The position numbers and the translations under genes were made by a program. A DNA stretch of 64,000 bases from Sarcocystis neurona. Its lineage: Eukaryota; Apicomplexa; Conoidasida; Eucoccidiorida; Sarcocystidae. The notes under the pieces are model-generated. The model was given only the letters and a program-made list of their open reading frames with translations. It was not told the origin of the DNA and did no database searches. The stretch spans positions 1,022,701-1,086,700 of the forward strand of contig KL647307.1 of NCBI GenBank assembly GCA_000727475.1, in the 5' to 3' direction. Of the stretch, positions 49,801 through 60,936 are shown one piece after another; position 1 is the stretch's first letter; each line of letters starts with the position of its first letter.

Positions 49801-51431
49801 AAGAGCACATTGCTTCTGGACCGTCTACGCGGTCGGTCGCAACGTGATGCTCATGCCCCTCTGCGGGGAAACGGCCAAGCTGGTTAAAACCGATCAGTCC
49901 GTGATGCAGACAATGAAAAATTTTGAATCGAACAAAGCACCACGCTTGCTTGACATTTTTTTGGGGTTCGATCCAAAGGCTCAGCATCGCGCCCTACTAT
50001 AAACCTTCCGTCCCCTTCGTCTCCCCTTACACGCCGCCTCACACGTGGATCCTCTGAAGAAGCACACTCTAGTCCGCCTACTTAACACGCAGCACATTTG
50101 CCGAACATATCTGGGTACCTCACACGTCTGTTGTGCCACGCGTGAGTTCAAGAATTGGACCCCCACCGTCGGGAGCCGTTCTCGTGGATGATTTCACAGG
50201 GTATGTCATCAGTGTCGCACACCAGACAATATATTAACAGAAGTATTCTCCTATCTTACCCGCACAGCTCCAATATCCAACAACGCCACCGATGTCGTCA
50301 CGACGCCGCCCACTAGGCGACCGAAGCATGAGCAAAGCTGAATAAGCCCGAAGGAGAAGCCAAGAGTCCGACTCGCCGCAGTGTCTGCCAAAATACTTTG
50401 GGAGATCGGCCCTACACTACCCAGAAAAACGCCGTTCAGAGCTCGAAGGGTCGTAACCTAGGGGCGGAAAAAAACCAACGCATCCAAGTACTGCGCGCTA
50501 AGAAGGCAAATATGTACTGCAGCGCACACAGAACGAGGTCGGAACAACATAAAAGAAGGCGAATGTAGAAAATATCACGCTCGAATGCCATCCCCCTAGA
50601 CCTTCCGACGAGGGCTGCGTCGGTCGGTAGGCGGCGACACGCTCCACGATCACGTTCATACTAGACTCTTTGCAAAAATGTACGTTGCTCCGGTGTAGCT
50701 GTAGTGAAGAAGTGAAAACCCACGGAAGTTTCGCGTACGCCACTATTACAAGAATCGTAGAAGTAAGTTGGTTTCGCTGGTAATATTCCGTTATCCCGTA
50801 CGGCAGTACAATTCAGGAACAACAAAGCGAAGCGGGGTTCTGGTAACATTTCGTGCTTCCGCCTCGTCCTTTGAACTGAGGTGGGACGTCGTTTGCAGGA
50901 AAATAACCGGCAGCTCTAATGATACAAGAGGTTACTAAGGGTCCTACGGTACGCGTTACTATTCAGCGCCTGCCACGGGCAACCCCGGCCTTCTCTCACC
51001 TGCCAGAAGTCGGAGACGAGGCCGAGAAGAGTAGTGGTCAAGCCCCAGGAGAAGGTGCCGAACGCGAGAAGCCACTTGCGTGAGTGCCGGTCAGACAAGT
51101 ATCCCCAGAGAGGACAGAGAAGCGAGAGGCACATAGTCTGCGAAAGGGTGATATACCCGAGGAGCGAAGGATGGAAATTTAAGTCTCTTTCCAGAGCGCG
51201 GAAGGTGGCTGGTAGCAGCTGATCATCGCATCCGTCAAGAGCTGCTGAGGCATTCACCATAATAAGTGAACGCGTTTTTAGAACGTTCAAGCGGCGTTTT
51301 CTCGTCATCTTTTCTCTCCCTTTTTCATCAACGAGAGGCTCATCTTCAGCGCTGCTTTGTGACGGAGAGGCTGGAAGAGGCGGCAACGCCGCTTTAGAGG
51401 GCTTGTATTCTATGAACGGCTCACTCGCCAT
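46822..51431 (-). CDS. Major facilitator superfamily transporter, Spinster-like
   Basis: An integral membrane carrier; the substrate is unknown. Spinster relatives move lipids, sugars or organic anions. Eight minus-strand exons join in perfect phase: 51431-51000, 50457-50260, 49742-49689, 49560-49321, 48775-48580, 48193-47997, 47643-47418 and 47078-46822, giving 599 residues. The N-terminal cytosolic region is acidic and ends with TRSLIMVNASAALDGCDDQL, the start of TM1. MFS motif A is clear (GYLSDRHSRKWLLAFG). Next come RALNGVFLGSVGPISQSILA (TM4-5 loop), GWRVCFFGVGATSMFLGLVI, then GSLLIGAAVGGLLGGYLGDL (the second-half motif A region), RPILSDVVRPDHKGTVFAI and ALEGSSAAILGAPLVGFLAE. The C-terminal tail of about 75 residues is acidic then Gly/Pro-rich and probably cytosolic. 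Acceptors and donors are canonical throughout. An extra alternative exon near 47705-47760 is open but not needed. Confidence 0.95.
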
Positions 51432-54000
51432 CTTTCCACGCTTTAATTACGGAAAGTCCGACAAATGGTCGCAGGTGTTTCAAAGTCCAGTACACACAAC
51501 ACCTGGAGAGAAAAAAAATATTTCTCAGTGCCTGGATACATAGCAAAACACTACACTGACTGGGGCGCTCAAGCACGAATTCCACCTGAAACTACTACAG
51601 AAAAAAAGTGGAAAGCCTTCTCCTCGGAGAAGTCTAGACCAAAGAGGAGGAACAACTGACAGTGATAGAGAACGAAGAACAGACCGTTCACACGCCAGCG
51701 ACATAGACGAGGTGCTCAACAGAGACGAGGCTTTCACGTGGCAGCCGGCATAACGTAAACCTGCGTCAGTCAAGCGGAGCCTCATACACCCAAGAAGACT
51801 CCAATATCGGCTCGCTGCACTCCCCTGTGTAGAATCTACACAAAAAACGGACGGTTGCAGTAAGACGCCTCTCGTGTTGAAGTTACGGACGCTGCTTCGA
51901 TCTCAACAGCTTCTCGTATCTCAACCGTGCATGTCCACGTGAGATGAGGCTGGCCTCCTTAAGCAGGCGCTTTCGTCACCCTGGAAAGTTCGATGCAGCT
52001 GCTCGATCTGCATCTCTGCAGTATATTTGTCGCTGATTCAACACCAGTACGGACGGTCTAGCATATCACGGTATCCACCTAGGTATTTACGCCGGCCTTC
52101 GTATTTGACGGCATCTGTTGTCGACGTGACGCAGGGTCTAGCATCGACGAGTACTTGTAAGACAACACCATAGCACGAACGGCACCCCCGCCGACGTTCT
52201 TGTACTGCATGAAAATACCGTAGAAGCTGCGATTTCCCTTCACGCTACTTCAACCGCCACTGGGTGACCGCCCATTCAAAGGTGCACTTGCAGCTGCATG
52301 GTAGTACAGGGTGAAGAAGGCCCGGCGCCTGCGAGGTAGCCAGAGCAGCGACTGCTAGTCAATGCGGCTGTACTCAGGTGAGCCACTATAGTTGTAACCC
52401 GGTCGCGGGTACGCGCTACGGTGGGGGAGGAGGAGGGGGGGTGCCCCAGCTGCTGCTGCGGCGCAGGTCGCTGTCGCATTGCGCCGGAGAAGCAAAACCA
52501 TAGAGAGTTCCGCGGTTCGGCAAACTGCATCATGACGCGTCATACTAGAAGATTTTGTGCAGCTTGAACACCAAAGGCACCCTCTACAACTACATGTTTA
52601 CACGCAGTGTGCTCTACAGATATATAGGGCCACTCGGTACAACGCCGTTTAATGGTTATGACCGTCGCAAGGCTACGCGACTCCGCCGCGCGGCACGTGT
52701 GCGGCTGGCCGCCCATGAGCGCGTTCCCCAGCCGGGAAACCTGGAGATGCTTCTTCTTTGTGGACGCTTATCTGAGGAGGGGACAGCAGGATTTACGGAT
52801 CAGTGAGATAATTGATCTGGACAAACAACTTCTCTCCCTGTGGTCGGGATGTGGCACGATGGCGTGCAGCCGAGGCGAAGTACAGAGGACATCGAAATGA
52901 AAGAGACGATACCCAGCGGCGGAGGCATGTTTCGAAAGTCCAGCAGGTGGTGAAAACGGTTCAGGTGTCTGGAAACGTAGATGGAGTAGCCGTTGCCAAC
53001 ACGCGGCCTACAAGGAGCAAAGAAGAACCGTACCGTCTCGGCATACACGCAAGGCCCCCAAAACAGCTGATTGACACCTCTGATGGCGAAGATGTGCGCC
53101 AGGGCGTTTCAGCATTGGCAGTAGCGGTGGAAGGGTGGGACGAAGGACCCTACTCACTGGTGTCAAAGTTGTTGATTCCCCTGTAGTGTGCCACAGCACT
53201 TAGTGGGTCCTTATATTGCACTTCTGCTGCCCGTACATTGCTACGGAACTGCACCTCATTAGAATAACTGGTCAAGCCGAAAGAGTTCCACGTAAATGGA
53301 ACACATGTGCTTTGAGGTGGCATTGAGCAGAAGTTGCAGGTGCCGAAGTCACCCTCTTGATTTTTTGACGCGCCTTACAGTATCCCAGTTTTTGAAACAG
53401 CTGCCCTACATGTCCGACGCGGCGGTGCGCGGTGGAGTTTATGCAACAGACGAAGTATAATATCCGTTGTTTAGGAGCGACAGCCATCACACGCGGTACG
53501 TTATGGCGTAAGTACGCGAATGACTTGGCGTCGTTGAGATGCTCCTTTAGGATACTGGACGGGATGACTGGATCTTTCGTGTTTCCGAAGGTGGACGCTT
53601 CTTCACCAATAGTGTGGCACTCAGACACCAGGTAGTACCTTGCACTGAAAGCGGATGAAGGAATAATACACGGACTGCCTAGCTATCTTCGTGAAAGAAA
53701 ATGCGTGTATGACATAGTCGCAGTGACAACTTCCTTTTCGTTGTGCACGTGTTGTGCCAGTTTCGCTGGCCGTATAGTGCATCTCACTATTCGTGAAGCT
53801 CTCATGAGTTTGAAGCGCTACGTCCACCGCTACTCCGCGGGCAACGCCTTCAACAGTACACAATGGTGTTACCGCATGAGCTCGCGACAGCTGAAATTCG
53901 CAAGCCTCAGACCCGGCGGCCGGGTGTTTGTAAAGCGCCGAGAGACCAGAGGACCTTACGTGCTGTGGCCTCTCCATAGCATTGCCGTCGTCGTGCGTAC

Positions 54001-54006
54001 ACATGT

Positions 54007-54048
<42 letters not shown>

Positions 54049-54676
54049 GATACACACACACACACACACACACACNNNNNNNNNNNNNNNNNNNNNNNNN
54101 NNNNNNNNNNNNNNNNNNNNNNNNNNNNNNNNNNNNNNNNNNNNNNNNNNNNNNNNNNNNNNNNNNNNNNNNNNNNNNNNNNNNNNNNNNNNNNNNNNNN
54201 NNNNNNNNNNNNNNNNNNNNNNNNNNNNNNNNNNNNNNNNNNNNNNNNNNNNNNNNNNNNNNNNNNNNNNNNNNNNNNNNNNNNNNNNNNNNNNNNNNNN
54301 NNNNNNNNNNNNNNNNNNNNNNNNNNNNNNNNNNNNNNNNNNNNNNNNNNNNNNNNNNNNNNNNNNNNNNNNNNNNNNNNNNNNNNNNNNNNNNNNNNNN
54401 NNNNNNNNNNNNNNNNNNNNNNNNNNNNNNNNNNNNNNNNNNNNNNNNNNNNNNNNNNNNNNNNNNNNNNNNNNNNNNNNNNNNNNNNNNNNNNNNNNNN
54501 NNNNNNNNNNNNNNNNNNNNNNNNNNNNNNNNNNNNNNNNNNNNNNNNNNNNNNNNNNNNNNNNNNNNNNNNNNNNNNNNNNNNNNNNNNNNNNNNNNNN
54601 NNNNNNNNNNNNNNNNNNNNNATATATATATATATATATATGTATGTGGATACACACACACACACACACACACACA
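54001..54676. repeat. AT/AC compound microsatellite flanking an assembly gap
   Basis: Left of the gap: an (AT)n run, then ATGTATGTGATACACAC and (AC)n, ending at 54075. Right of the gap: (AT)n from 54622, then ATGTATGTGGATACACAC and (AC)n. The two flanks are nearly the same sequence in the same order. Confidence 0.95.
54076..54621. other. Assembly gap (546 undetermined bases)
   Basis: Run of N bases. Nothing can be said about its content or true length. Confidence 1.
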
Positions 54677-55605
54677 CGCAAGCGTATAGAAAGGGTCTGC
54701 TGTAAGCAACACTGAGCACTTCCCCAAAGAGGAGGGCGGGAGTACCCTGCTGGGATGACGGTGGTGAATTCCGCACCGATTTGACACACTGCTGCTTGTG
54801 CGCGATACTGGGGCGGTGCCTTGAACAAAGACAGCTACTACTGAGATGCGTGGCGAAAATATGCACTGTCTCGCTACTTGATGCGTATCCGATGTGGATT
54901 TAAGTGTCGGACACATTACGCTCCACTGACGCAATCATTCGCTTTTCCGGTTACACTAGGTGGTCCACGTCTGGAAACACCCGGGCTCTGCAGGAAGTAA
55001 GCATCAGCATACGAAATCCTTTGCTTTTACGCAGCTACAACAGGTGGGTTTTTCTTCACTCATCCTAAACTGTGTAGCTTAATGAGTATGCAGACATTCA
55101 GCAGCGGTCAGAAGCGGGTGCGGATTTGGACGCGCCGCTCTGTTTGTCAATCTTCTAGAGGTAGTCCGTGAATGCGAGAGAGACCGCACGGGTCCCACGG
55201 TCGTCTCTCAGATCACCAATGCCCCCTAGCTAAAAAAAACAAAGATTACTTTTGACAGCAGCGGCACGCAGAAGTTGACCACTTCACAATGTGTATGACA
55301 GTCGTCAAACGGCGCTGCTACTCTCTCTTATAGTCCTTCTTCACATTTCAGTAAATCACCTTCACAGAAAATTGACCGAAGAAAGATCCGCAGTAGCAGC
55401 TCTCGTACAGCCCGCCGTGAAAGCACGTTGCAGAGCATGATAAACCCGCCAGCTGCCGCAGTAACAGTGATCTGCAAATGCCACTTACCGTGGAACCACC
55501 CTGGGAAGTCTCTAGAAGACTGCAAATGGCCTCCGTGCCACAAAAAGATACCACAAGCAACGTGCGGTTTTCAGCGTAGTCAATTGCCTCGTGCTCGACG
55601 ATTTT

Positions 55606-57912
55606 TTAAGCACCCCCCTCTTTCTTCCGATTACAGTCAACGTGGCTCTCCCCTTGTTCACACGGTGACGCATTATCCAGCACTGATTCGCATGCTAAAT
55701 TCCGTATCCTCCAATTACGACTGGACTCCTTTTCAATCCTGACGCGATCAAGCCATTCCATGCCATCTGTCTTCTCCGACATCCGAATGTCACCACCCCC
55801 TTCATCACAAGTTCCAGTGAGCGATCTTCGTTTCCACCACAGTTCAGCTATCCGAAGCACGTTCTCTTCGACTCCCTCCTTCCCGGCAGCGAGTGTTTCG
55901 CAGTGGCTTAACATGGAATAACCGTCTCCCCCCCCGATAAGGAAAGCACTCCCGATAACCCTGTACAGCTTGTCTGGGTCTACCTCGACCCAGCTGTTTG
56001 ATTGCCTGTCCAGAACCCTTATTTCCTGTTCAAGTACGCGATCTCCTGGTGGTCTGTTTCCATCAAAAACAAAACGCAGGCCTGAAACCTGTAGGAATCG
56101 GCCTTCCAACTGGGGCCACCTACTCACACTGTTTTCCAACACGGATTTGAATAGCGACCCGGGCACGGCGATGGTGCGCAGTTCCCGTGCACACCCTAGC
56201 AATTCGTGCAATGTGAAAGCCTTCAAGACGTCTCCCTGCTGGAACACGCAGTCCGCGCGAAGGCTGCCGGCACAGACGATGCCCACATCTGCATCAGCAA
56301 AAGCCCTTATCAAATCCGTCACCCACCTTCCACAGTTGCAGTCGCGTGTGCGTAGCTCTCGAAACCGTGCCTCCACTATCACTGGCCACGTTCCCACAGT
56401 CTCTGTGTTCCTGCTAACAGCGAAATCGCGTGCACAGCTAGCAAGCATTTCGACCACCTCTTCGTCTGCAGCATAAGCGTCGACATAAACAGGAACTCTG
56501 TCGCACACCACCCACCAGCGGCCACTGCTATACAACCGCTCCATTGTGGGGCTGAGTTCAGGATCCGGCGACTTGGTCCAGACACTGCTGCTGTGCTCGC
56601 TATTCGCAGCAGTGGACTGCATGGTATCTTCGTTAAAATCTTTGGAGCGCACGTCAACTCCGTGTACCGGCGTATTCGATTCCCCACGGCATGGAGGAGA
56701 AATCGCCGCTTCCTTCCCATCCTCACTTCCCACAACTTCGCGGGGGGGGGAACCAGTTGAATCGTGAAAATCCCCCTCACAAAGCCGTACAGGCCCAGAC
56801 CTGCGCAGCGGTTTCAACAACTGCGGACCCGCAGTCTCTACTAGCTCCCCATCTTTCGAAGTGACAACAGAGCCCTGTGATGAGTCGTAAACCATATTAT
56901 CTGTTACGCTTGCGATTCCTGTGTCGGCGGTAGAATGCTTTGGAAACAGCGTCAGGGATGAGAAATCCCGGAAATCCGACCCACTCTTCACAATCAAGCG
57001 ACCGTTCACAACCTTCACGACGTACTCGTGGTCGTGACCCCCCAGGATTAGGTCAATACCGTCAACTTCTCGCGCCAACCTTTCGTCATTGTACCATCGC
57101 ATGTGTGTAAGAGCTATTATGAGCTGACAGCCTCTGTTTCTTAGCAAGTTAACATATTTTCGCCCCGCCTGTACGTAGTCCTCATAAACAATAACTCCAC
57201 GGTCGTCGTGACAAAGCACGTCAATCCAGCCTCTTTCAATCAACCCTACTACTCCAGTGAGAACTCTATGAGGGCCCCACTCGAAAATGCGGTACTTCTG
57301 TGCATTTGCCAAGGGATGACCTTCATCACCTTTTATAGTGGCGTTGCTCACTATCCACTTGCATGCAGTCGTACCTGCAAGGACTTCCAGCCACTCCCAA
57401 CCGTAATCGAAGTCATGATTTCCGTAGCAGGCAGTGTGAACATTGAGCAGATTAAGCAGATAGGCCATCTGACGCCCTTTTGAGGCTTCTGAGAGCTGCG
57501 ATGGACTGAAAATGTCGCCACTGAAGAAAACAAGACATGAGTTATCTTCATCTTCCTCCTTCTTCTCCTTCACGGCTTTGGCGAAGTGTGCTGCCCCTCC
57601 CACTCCCGAAGGAGGCGGGTATACGTCATACACATCATTGAAATGTATTAGCCGCAACCGTGGGCCTCGCAGACGACTCGACGAAACAAATAACGTGTCC
57701 GCGACGTTGTCGTCTATCAGCGCGCGATCGAAGAGTTGTTTCCTTGCAAGTAAGCTCTCCGGCTGCCGTACCTCCTCTGCCCCAGGTCCACAAGCCCCCA
57801 GGCTCTGGAACATCATCGATGTGGTTTGAAGGGAGAGCACGTGTTTTACGTTTCCAGTGATGCTAACTGCCTTCCGACCGGCCACCGTTTTAGCCGTTCC
57901 TGCGTGGAGCAC
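55606..57912 (-). CDS. 5'-nucleotidase-family metallophosphoesterase
   Basis: Single exon, 768 residues. It hydrolyses phosphate esters, most likely of nucleotides or nucleotide-like metabolites, using two metal ions. The N-terminal calcineurin-like domain (about residues 85-320) shows all metal sites: HFNDVYDV at 90-97, SGDIFSPS at 131-138, GNHDFDYG at 164-171, ALTHMRW at 267-273 and GGHDHEY at 291-297. The C-terminal 5'-nucleotidase domain (about 465-700) includes CNCGRWVTDLIRAFADADVG, GDVLKAFTLHELL and IGGGDGYSML. A low-complexity insert of about 130 residues (330-460) separates them. No signal peptide or GPI signal is visible, so it is probably cytosolic, unlike CD73. FNDVY in place of the FNDxH of secreted enzymes is typical of the fungal/protist intracellular branch. 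Met1 or Met33/34 may be the start. The C-terminal 60 residues are charged and unmatched. Confidence 0.93.
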   Translation of the reverse strand: MLHAGTAKTVAGRKAVSITGNVKHVLSLQTTSMMFQSLGACGPGAEEVRQPESLLARKQLFDRALIDDNVADTLFVSSSRLRGPRLRLIHFNDVYDVYPPPSGVGGAAHFAKAVKEKKEEDEDNSCLVFFSGDIFSPSQLSEASKGRQMAYLLNLLNVHTACYGNHDFDYGWEWLEVLAGTTACKWIVSNATIKGDEGHPLANAQKYRIFEWGPHRVLTGVVGLIERGWIDVLCHDDRGVIVYEDYVQAGRKYVNLLRNRGCQLIIALTHMRWYNDERLAREVDGIDLILGGHDHEYVVKVVNGRLIVKSGSDFRDFSSLTLFPKHSTADTGIASVTDNMVYDSSQGSVVTSKDGELVETAGPQLLKPLRRSGPVRLCEGDFHDSTGSPPREVVGSEDGKEAAISPPCRGESNTPVHGVDVRSKDFNEDTMQSTAANSEHSSSVWTKSPDPELSPTMERLYSSGRWWVVCDRVPVYVDAYAADEEVVEMLASCARDFAVSRNTETVGTWPVIVEARFRELRTRDCNCGRWVTDLIRAFADADVGIVCAGSLRADCVFQQGDVLKAFTLHELLGCARELRTIAVPGSLFKSVLENSVSRWPQLEGRFLQVSGLRFVFDGNRPPGDRVLEQEIRVLDRQSNSWVEVDPDKLYRVIGSAFLIGGGDGYSMLSHCETLAAGKEGVEENVLRIAELWWKRRSLTGTCDEGGGDIRMSEKTDGMEWLDRVRIEKESSRNWRIRNLACESVLDNASPCEQGESHVDCNRKKEGGA

Positions 57913-60302
57913 GAATCAGGCAAACGACGATGCCGTCCTCGTTCTACAAATGAAACTTTCCTACGCTCACAGACCATGCACGCTTTCCGCGTATGCACCG
58001 CGTCCACAACTGCGGTTATCTTTTCCGACGCAAATCTTGTTCTCACTCTCGCACAATTAGTGTTGCCTTCAGATTGCATTTACAAAGTACATGGCACAAG
58101 TTATCTAATTATTGCCTTGCACCCACGCTGGTGTATGTATATGTATACCGCCATCCGACAACTGGGAAACAAAGAGCGTAACACGCCGAAAAACGAACAA
58201 CACGTACTGCCCGTGGGCAGTGAACACAAGCGAATGGGAACAAGCTGGGGAGACGAAAGCAACGCAACCTTGGGTAAACCAGCCTGTCCGCAGTGGGTTA
58301 CTAAACCGGAACAAAAACGAGGACAAAGTTTCGATAAATGGAAGGACGAAATAATGACCAGGTACAAGCACTGGCTGGCAGACGTTGTGGCGGGCAGCCT
58401 TCCCGCAAGGGTACTCATGTCCAGAGTTTGGATAGACTAAACTCACTAGTTTGTGCTAGTAAGGGTGTACGTGCAAAACGGAACTGGTCGAGCAGAGTAG
58501 GTACGGGCAACACAAACAGAAGCAAGACATGCGCGCCTCCGCTCCACGTCCAGCGTTAACGTACAAAGGTTTACGCATCATAGATAAGGTGAAACAAAAA
58601 TTAGGAGGCACTGCAGCACGACTGAAAACAATAGGTATTACAAATTTGCGTGCCGCATGCAACAACCACAACGTCATATATCATATATGAAACACAGTAA
58701 GCATCCCCCAGGGGATCAGCTGTCTTTTCCTTCCTCGTTGTTGTCCACTCCAGCCTTCTTGTCCGACAGTAGCAGACTACTGCAGCGTGCGTTTCACGTT
58801 TTTGACGCTGTCGCCAGCACAGATCAACCACGTGCAGAGCACAAAAATTATTCCAAATATATGCGGAGAGGCTACAACATGGCGAAACTCATTGCACTCG
58901 ATCAATGAATGCTCCACTGGCAGTAACATGACCACTTATCCGTCACATAGGACAGAGAAGACGGTCAAATGGAACATGCACAAAGCAGAGTATAGAAGAC
59001 CCTGCAAAGGGGTGAAACATATAATTTACAGAAACCTGACGCCACAACTTTTCGCAGGTGCGCTCAACGCAGTTGTCACAGTACGTCAACAGTAGACGGC
59101 ACTGCGGATGTTGGCAGGGTAAGTACGCCAACGTAACAAGGAGCGGCGCAACACAGCAGACACTGTACGCTGGTAACAGAGTTGACACTCTCCTTGCAAC
59201 CCGCACAAGTCCACGGACGAAATAAGCGGAGTCACACGGAAAAATGGAACATTCTTCCAAATTTCTGGCGCACTCCGCTCGCGGTGTACACTTTGTGGAG
59301 CAGCGCGGACAATCCACACCGCTGAGACTGCGAATTTGTACCAGCGCCCGCACTCACTGTACCGTGGACACCACAGTGACGAAAACGGGGGGGCAAAAAA
59401 AGCTCAGAGTGGTGCATGGAAAAAATTATCGTAGTGAATTTACATCGCATAGGAAGCGAAAATTTCGAACAGTCTAAAGTCATCGATGACGAAACACCAC
59501 TTGCGGATTAGAACATCCCGGCTGGCTGGGTGCCCGTAAGCTGCCTGCAAGTACTGCGTTGTGCATGCTCGGGCGGCACTGTGGCGTGCTGGCAGTGTTG
59601 GACGTTCATGTTGCGGTAAGCTGCAGCATCGAGCAGAATTTCTGCCACAGCACTCTAAATAAACCCCGACATGCTTACATTCGACGTCAAAAAGTGTCAC
59701 GAGGTACATGGGCAAAGTTGTGCGCACGACTGACTTTCCTGGGGGGCGAAACCATTACGACTCGTCTACTGAGCCCTCGTGCGGTAGACAAGAATGACCG
59801 CACCGCATCTGAGACCGTTTTTCCTGTCACCGCCAACTTTAACGTCTGAGCTGCGCTGCGCGTTGACTGGGGCACACTGCAGTGCTGCCGAAAACTAGGT
59901 GCTACTGCATCATGTGACTGCCTGCAGAACATCTGTCTGTGACAGCGCCGACTGGAACAACTTGATTACAGGATGTTACGGTTTTCGCTAGATCTTGGTA
60001 TTGTAAGTGAGTGTTTCTAGTTCTCTTGCGCTCACTTCGCACACCTGTAAATAGGGCCCGACACCGGAACCGGTGGTCGGGTTGAATCCACGAGGAACAC
60101 TCCTTTGTGCGTGTGCACGTTACCAGACACAGTCAGCGCTCAGAAGGACTTCCGCATTCAAGTAGAGGAACTGGGGGGGTTTGCCGTCAGCTGCCCCCGA
60201 CTATTTGTGCAGCTGGAATAAATTTTGCTTTACCGTGCATTTTTCGTAAGTGACGCCGTACAACGGTGTTTCGCGGCTGCTGCGCAGTCAGCATGATGGC
60301 TG
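57913..60302. other. Intergenic stretch with no supported gene
   Basis: This is upstream of the nucleotidase. The longest ORF (57826-58440, plus strand, 204 codons) starts antisense to the nucleotidase, and two other plus-strand frames overlap it. No motif and no splice evidence. Confidence 0.55.
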
Positions 60303-60757
60303 ATGTCTGCAGAGTTCAAGGGGAAGGCTGCGCCAACTGGCTTGATTGCCTACCTGAAGCAGCTGCCTCATGAACCCCGCGCGACTACAGATTCCCATTT
60401 TTTCCATCAGGAGCAGGTAGCGTTAATACTGTTCTGCAGTTGCGCAGAAGTTGCACTCCACAGAGAGAGTTTAATCGCGGCGAGCCGCTTACGCACGCTC
60501 CCAGAAAACGAAAAGATGTAGTGGTGTGTGAAACTTGTATTTGTGAGTTCTCATACGATGTGGATCTAGTCTGTTGCCACTACGCCCTCCGTGCGACATC
60601 AAACAGAGAATGGTCAAGGCAAGGGGGTAAGACTTGTCACATGGTCGACAGAGTGTATCGGTGTAAGGCGCTCTTGCGCAGGTTTCTGCAGTTCAATGCT
60701 GTCTTGCATTATTTGTCGCGAGTTCCACTGATCACGAATGTCAGACAGTACCACTAA
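60303..60757 (+). CDS. Doubtful small gene, product unknown
   Basis: ATG at 60303 opens MSAEFKGKAAPTGLIAYLKQ and runs 72 codons. A second frame (about 60441-60628) reads PRKRKDVVVCETCICEFSYD then VCCHYALRATSN and ends at a GTAAGA donor, with cysteine spacing that looks non-random. The two could be joined in phase by removing 60418-60440, but a 23-base intron would be far shorter than any other in this window. It converges on the CFAP299 3' end. No family is recognised. Confidence 0.27.
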
Positions 60758-60936
60758 CAGGAACATACATTTTATACACAGGTCCACCGTTCAGTGGGCT
60801 ACTACATTTTCGAGCGTCGTACTGTCTTGCGTGAAAGCTGGCGGAGCCGGAGTGATGCGAAACACTCCTTTCGCGAGCGGCGTGGTCGGCTGGAATACCG
60901 CCGGATCCCTCTACGCACCGCATCCCTTCTATCTGG

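Larger units (their letters stand above)
51432..55605. other. Intergenic stretch containing an assembly gap; one doubtful ORF
   Basis: No supported gene. A plus-strand ORF at 52812-53186 has a protein-like second half (LIDTSDGEDVRQGVSALAVA then VEGWDEGPYSLVSKLL), but no upstream exon or motif was found. The long ORFs across 53621-54934 exist only because undetermined bases interrupt stops. Confidence 0.5.

Noticed and set aside
53621..54934. Very long ORFs (up to 437 codons) on both strands across 53.6-54.9 kb
   Set aside because: They are open only because undetermined bases hide stop codons; the flanking sequence is AT/AC microsatellite.
57826..58440. 204-codon plus-strand ORF
   Set aside because: Begins antisense to the nucleotidase N-terminus, has no motif and is overlapped by other open frames.
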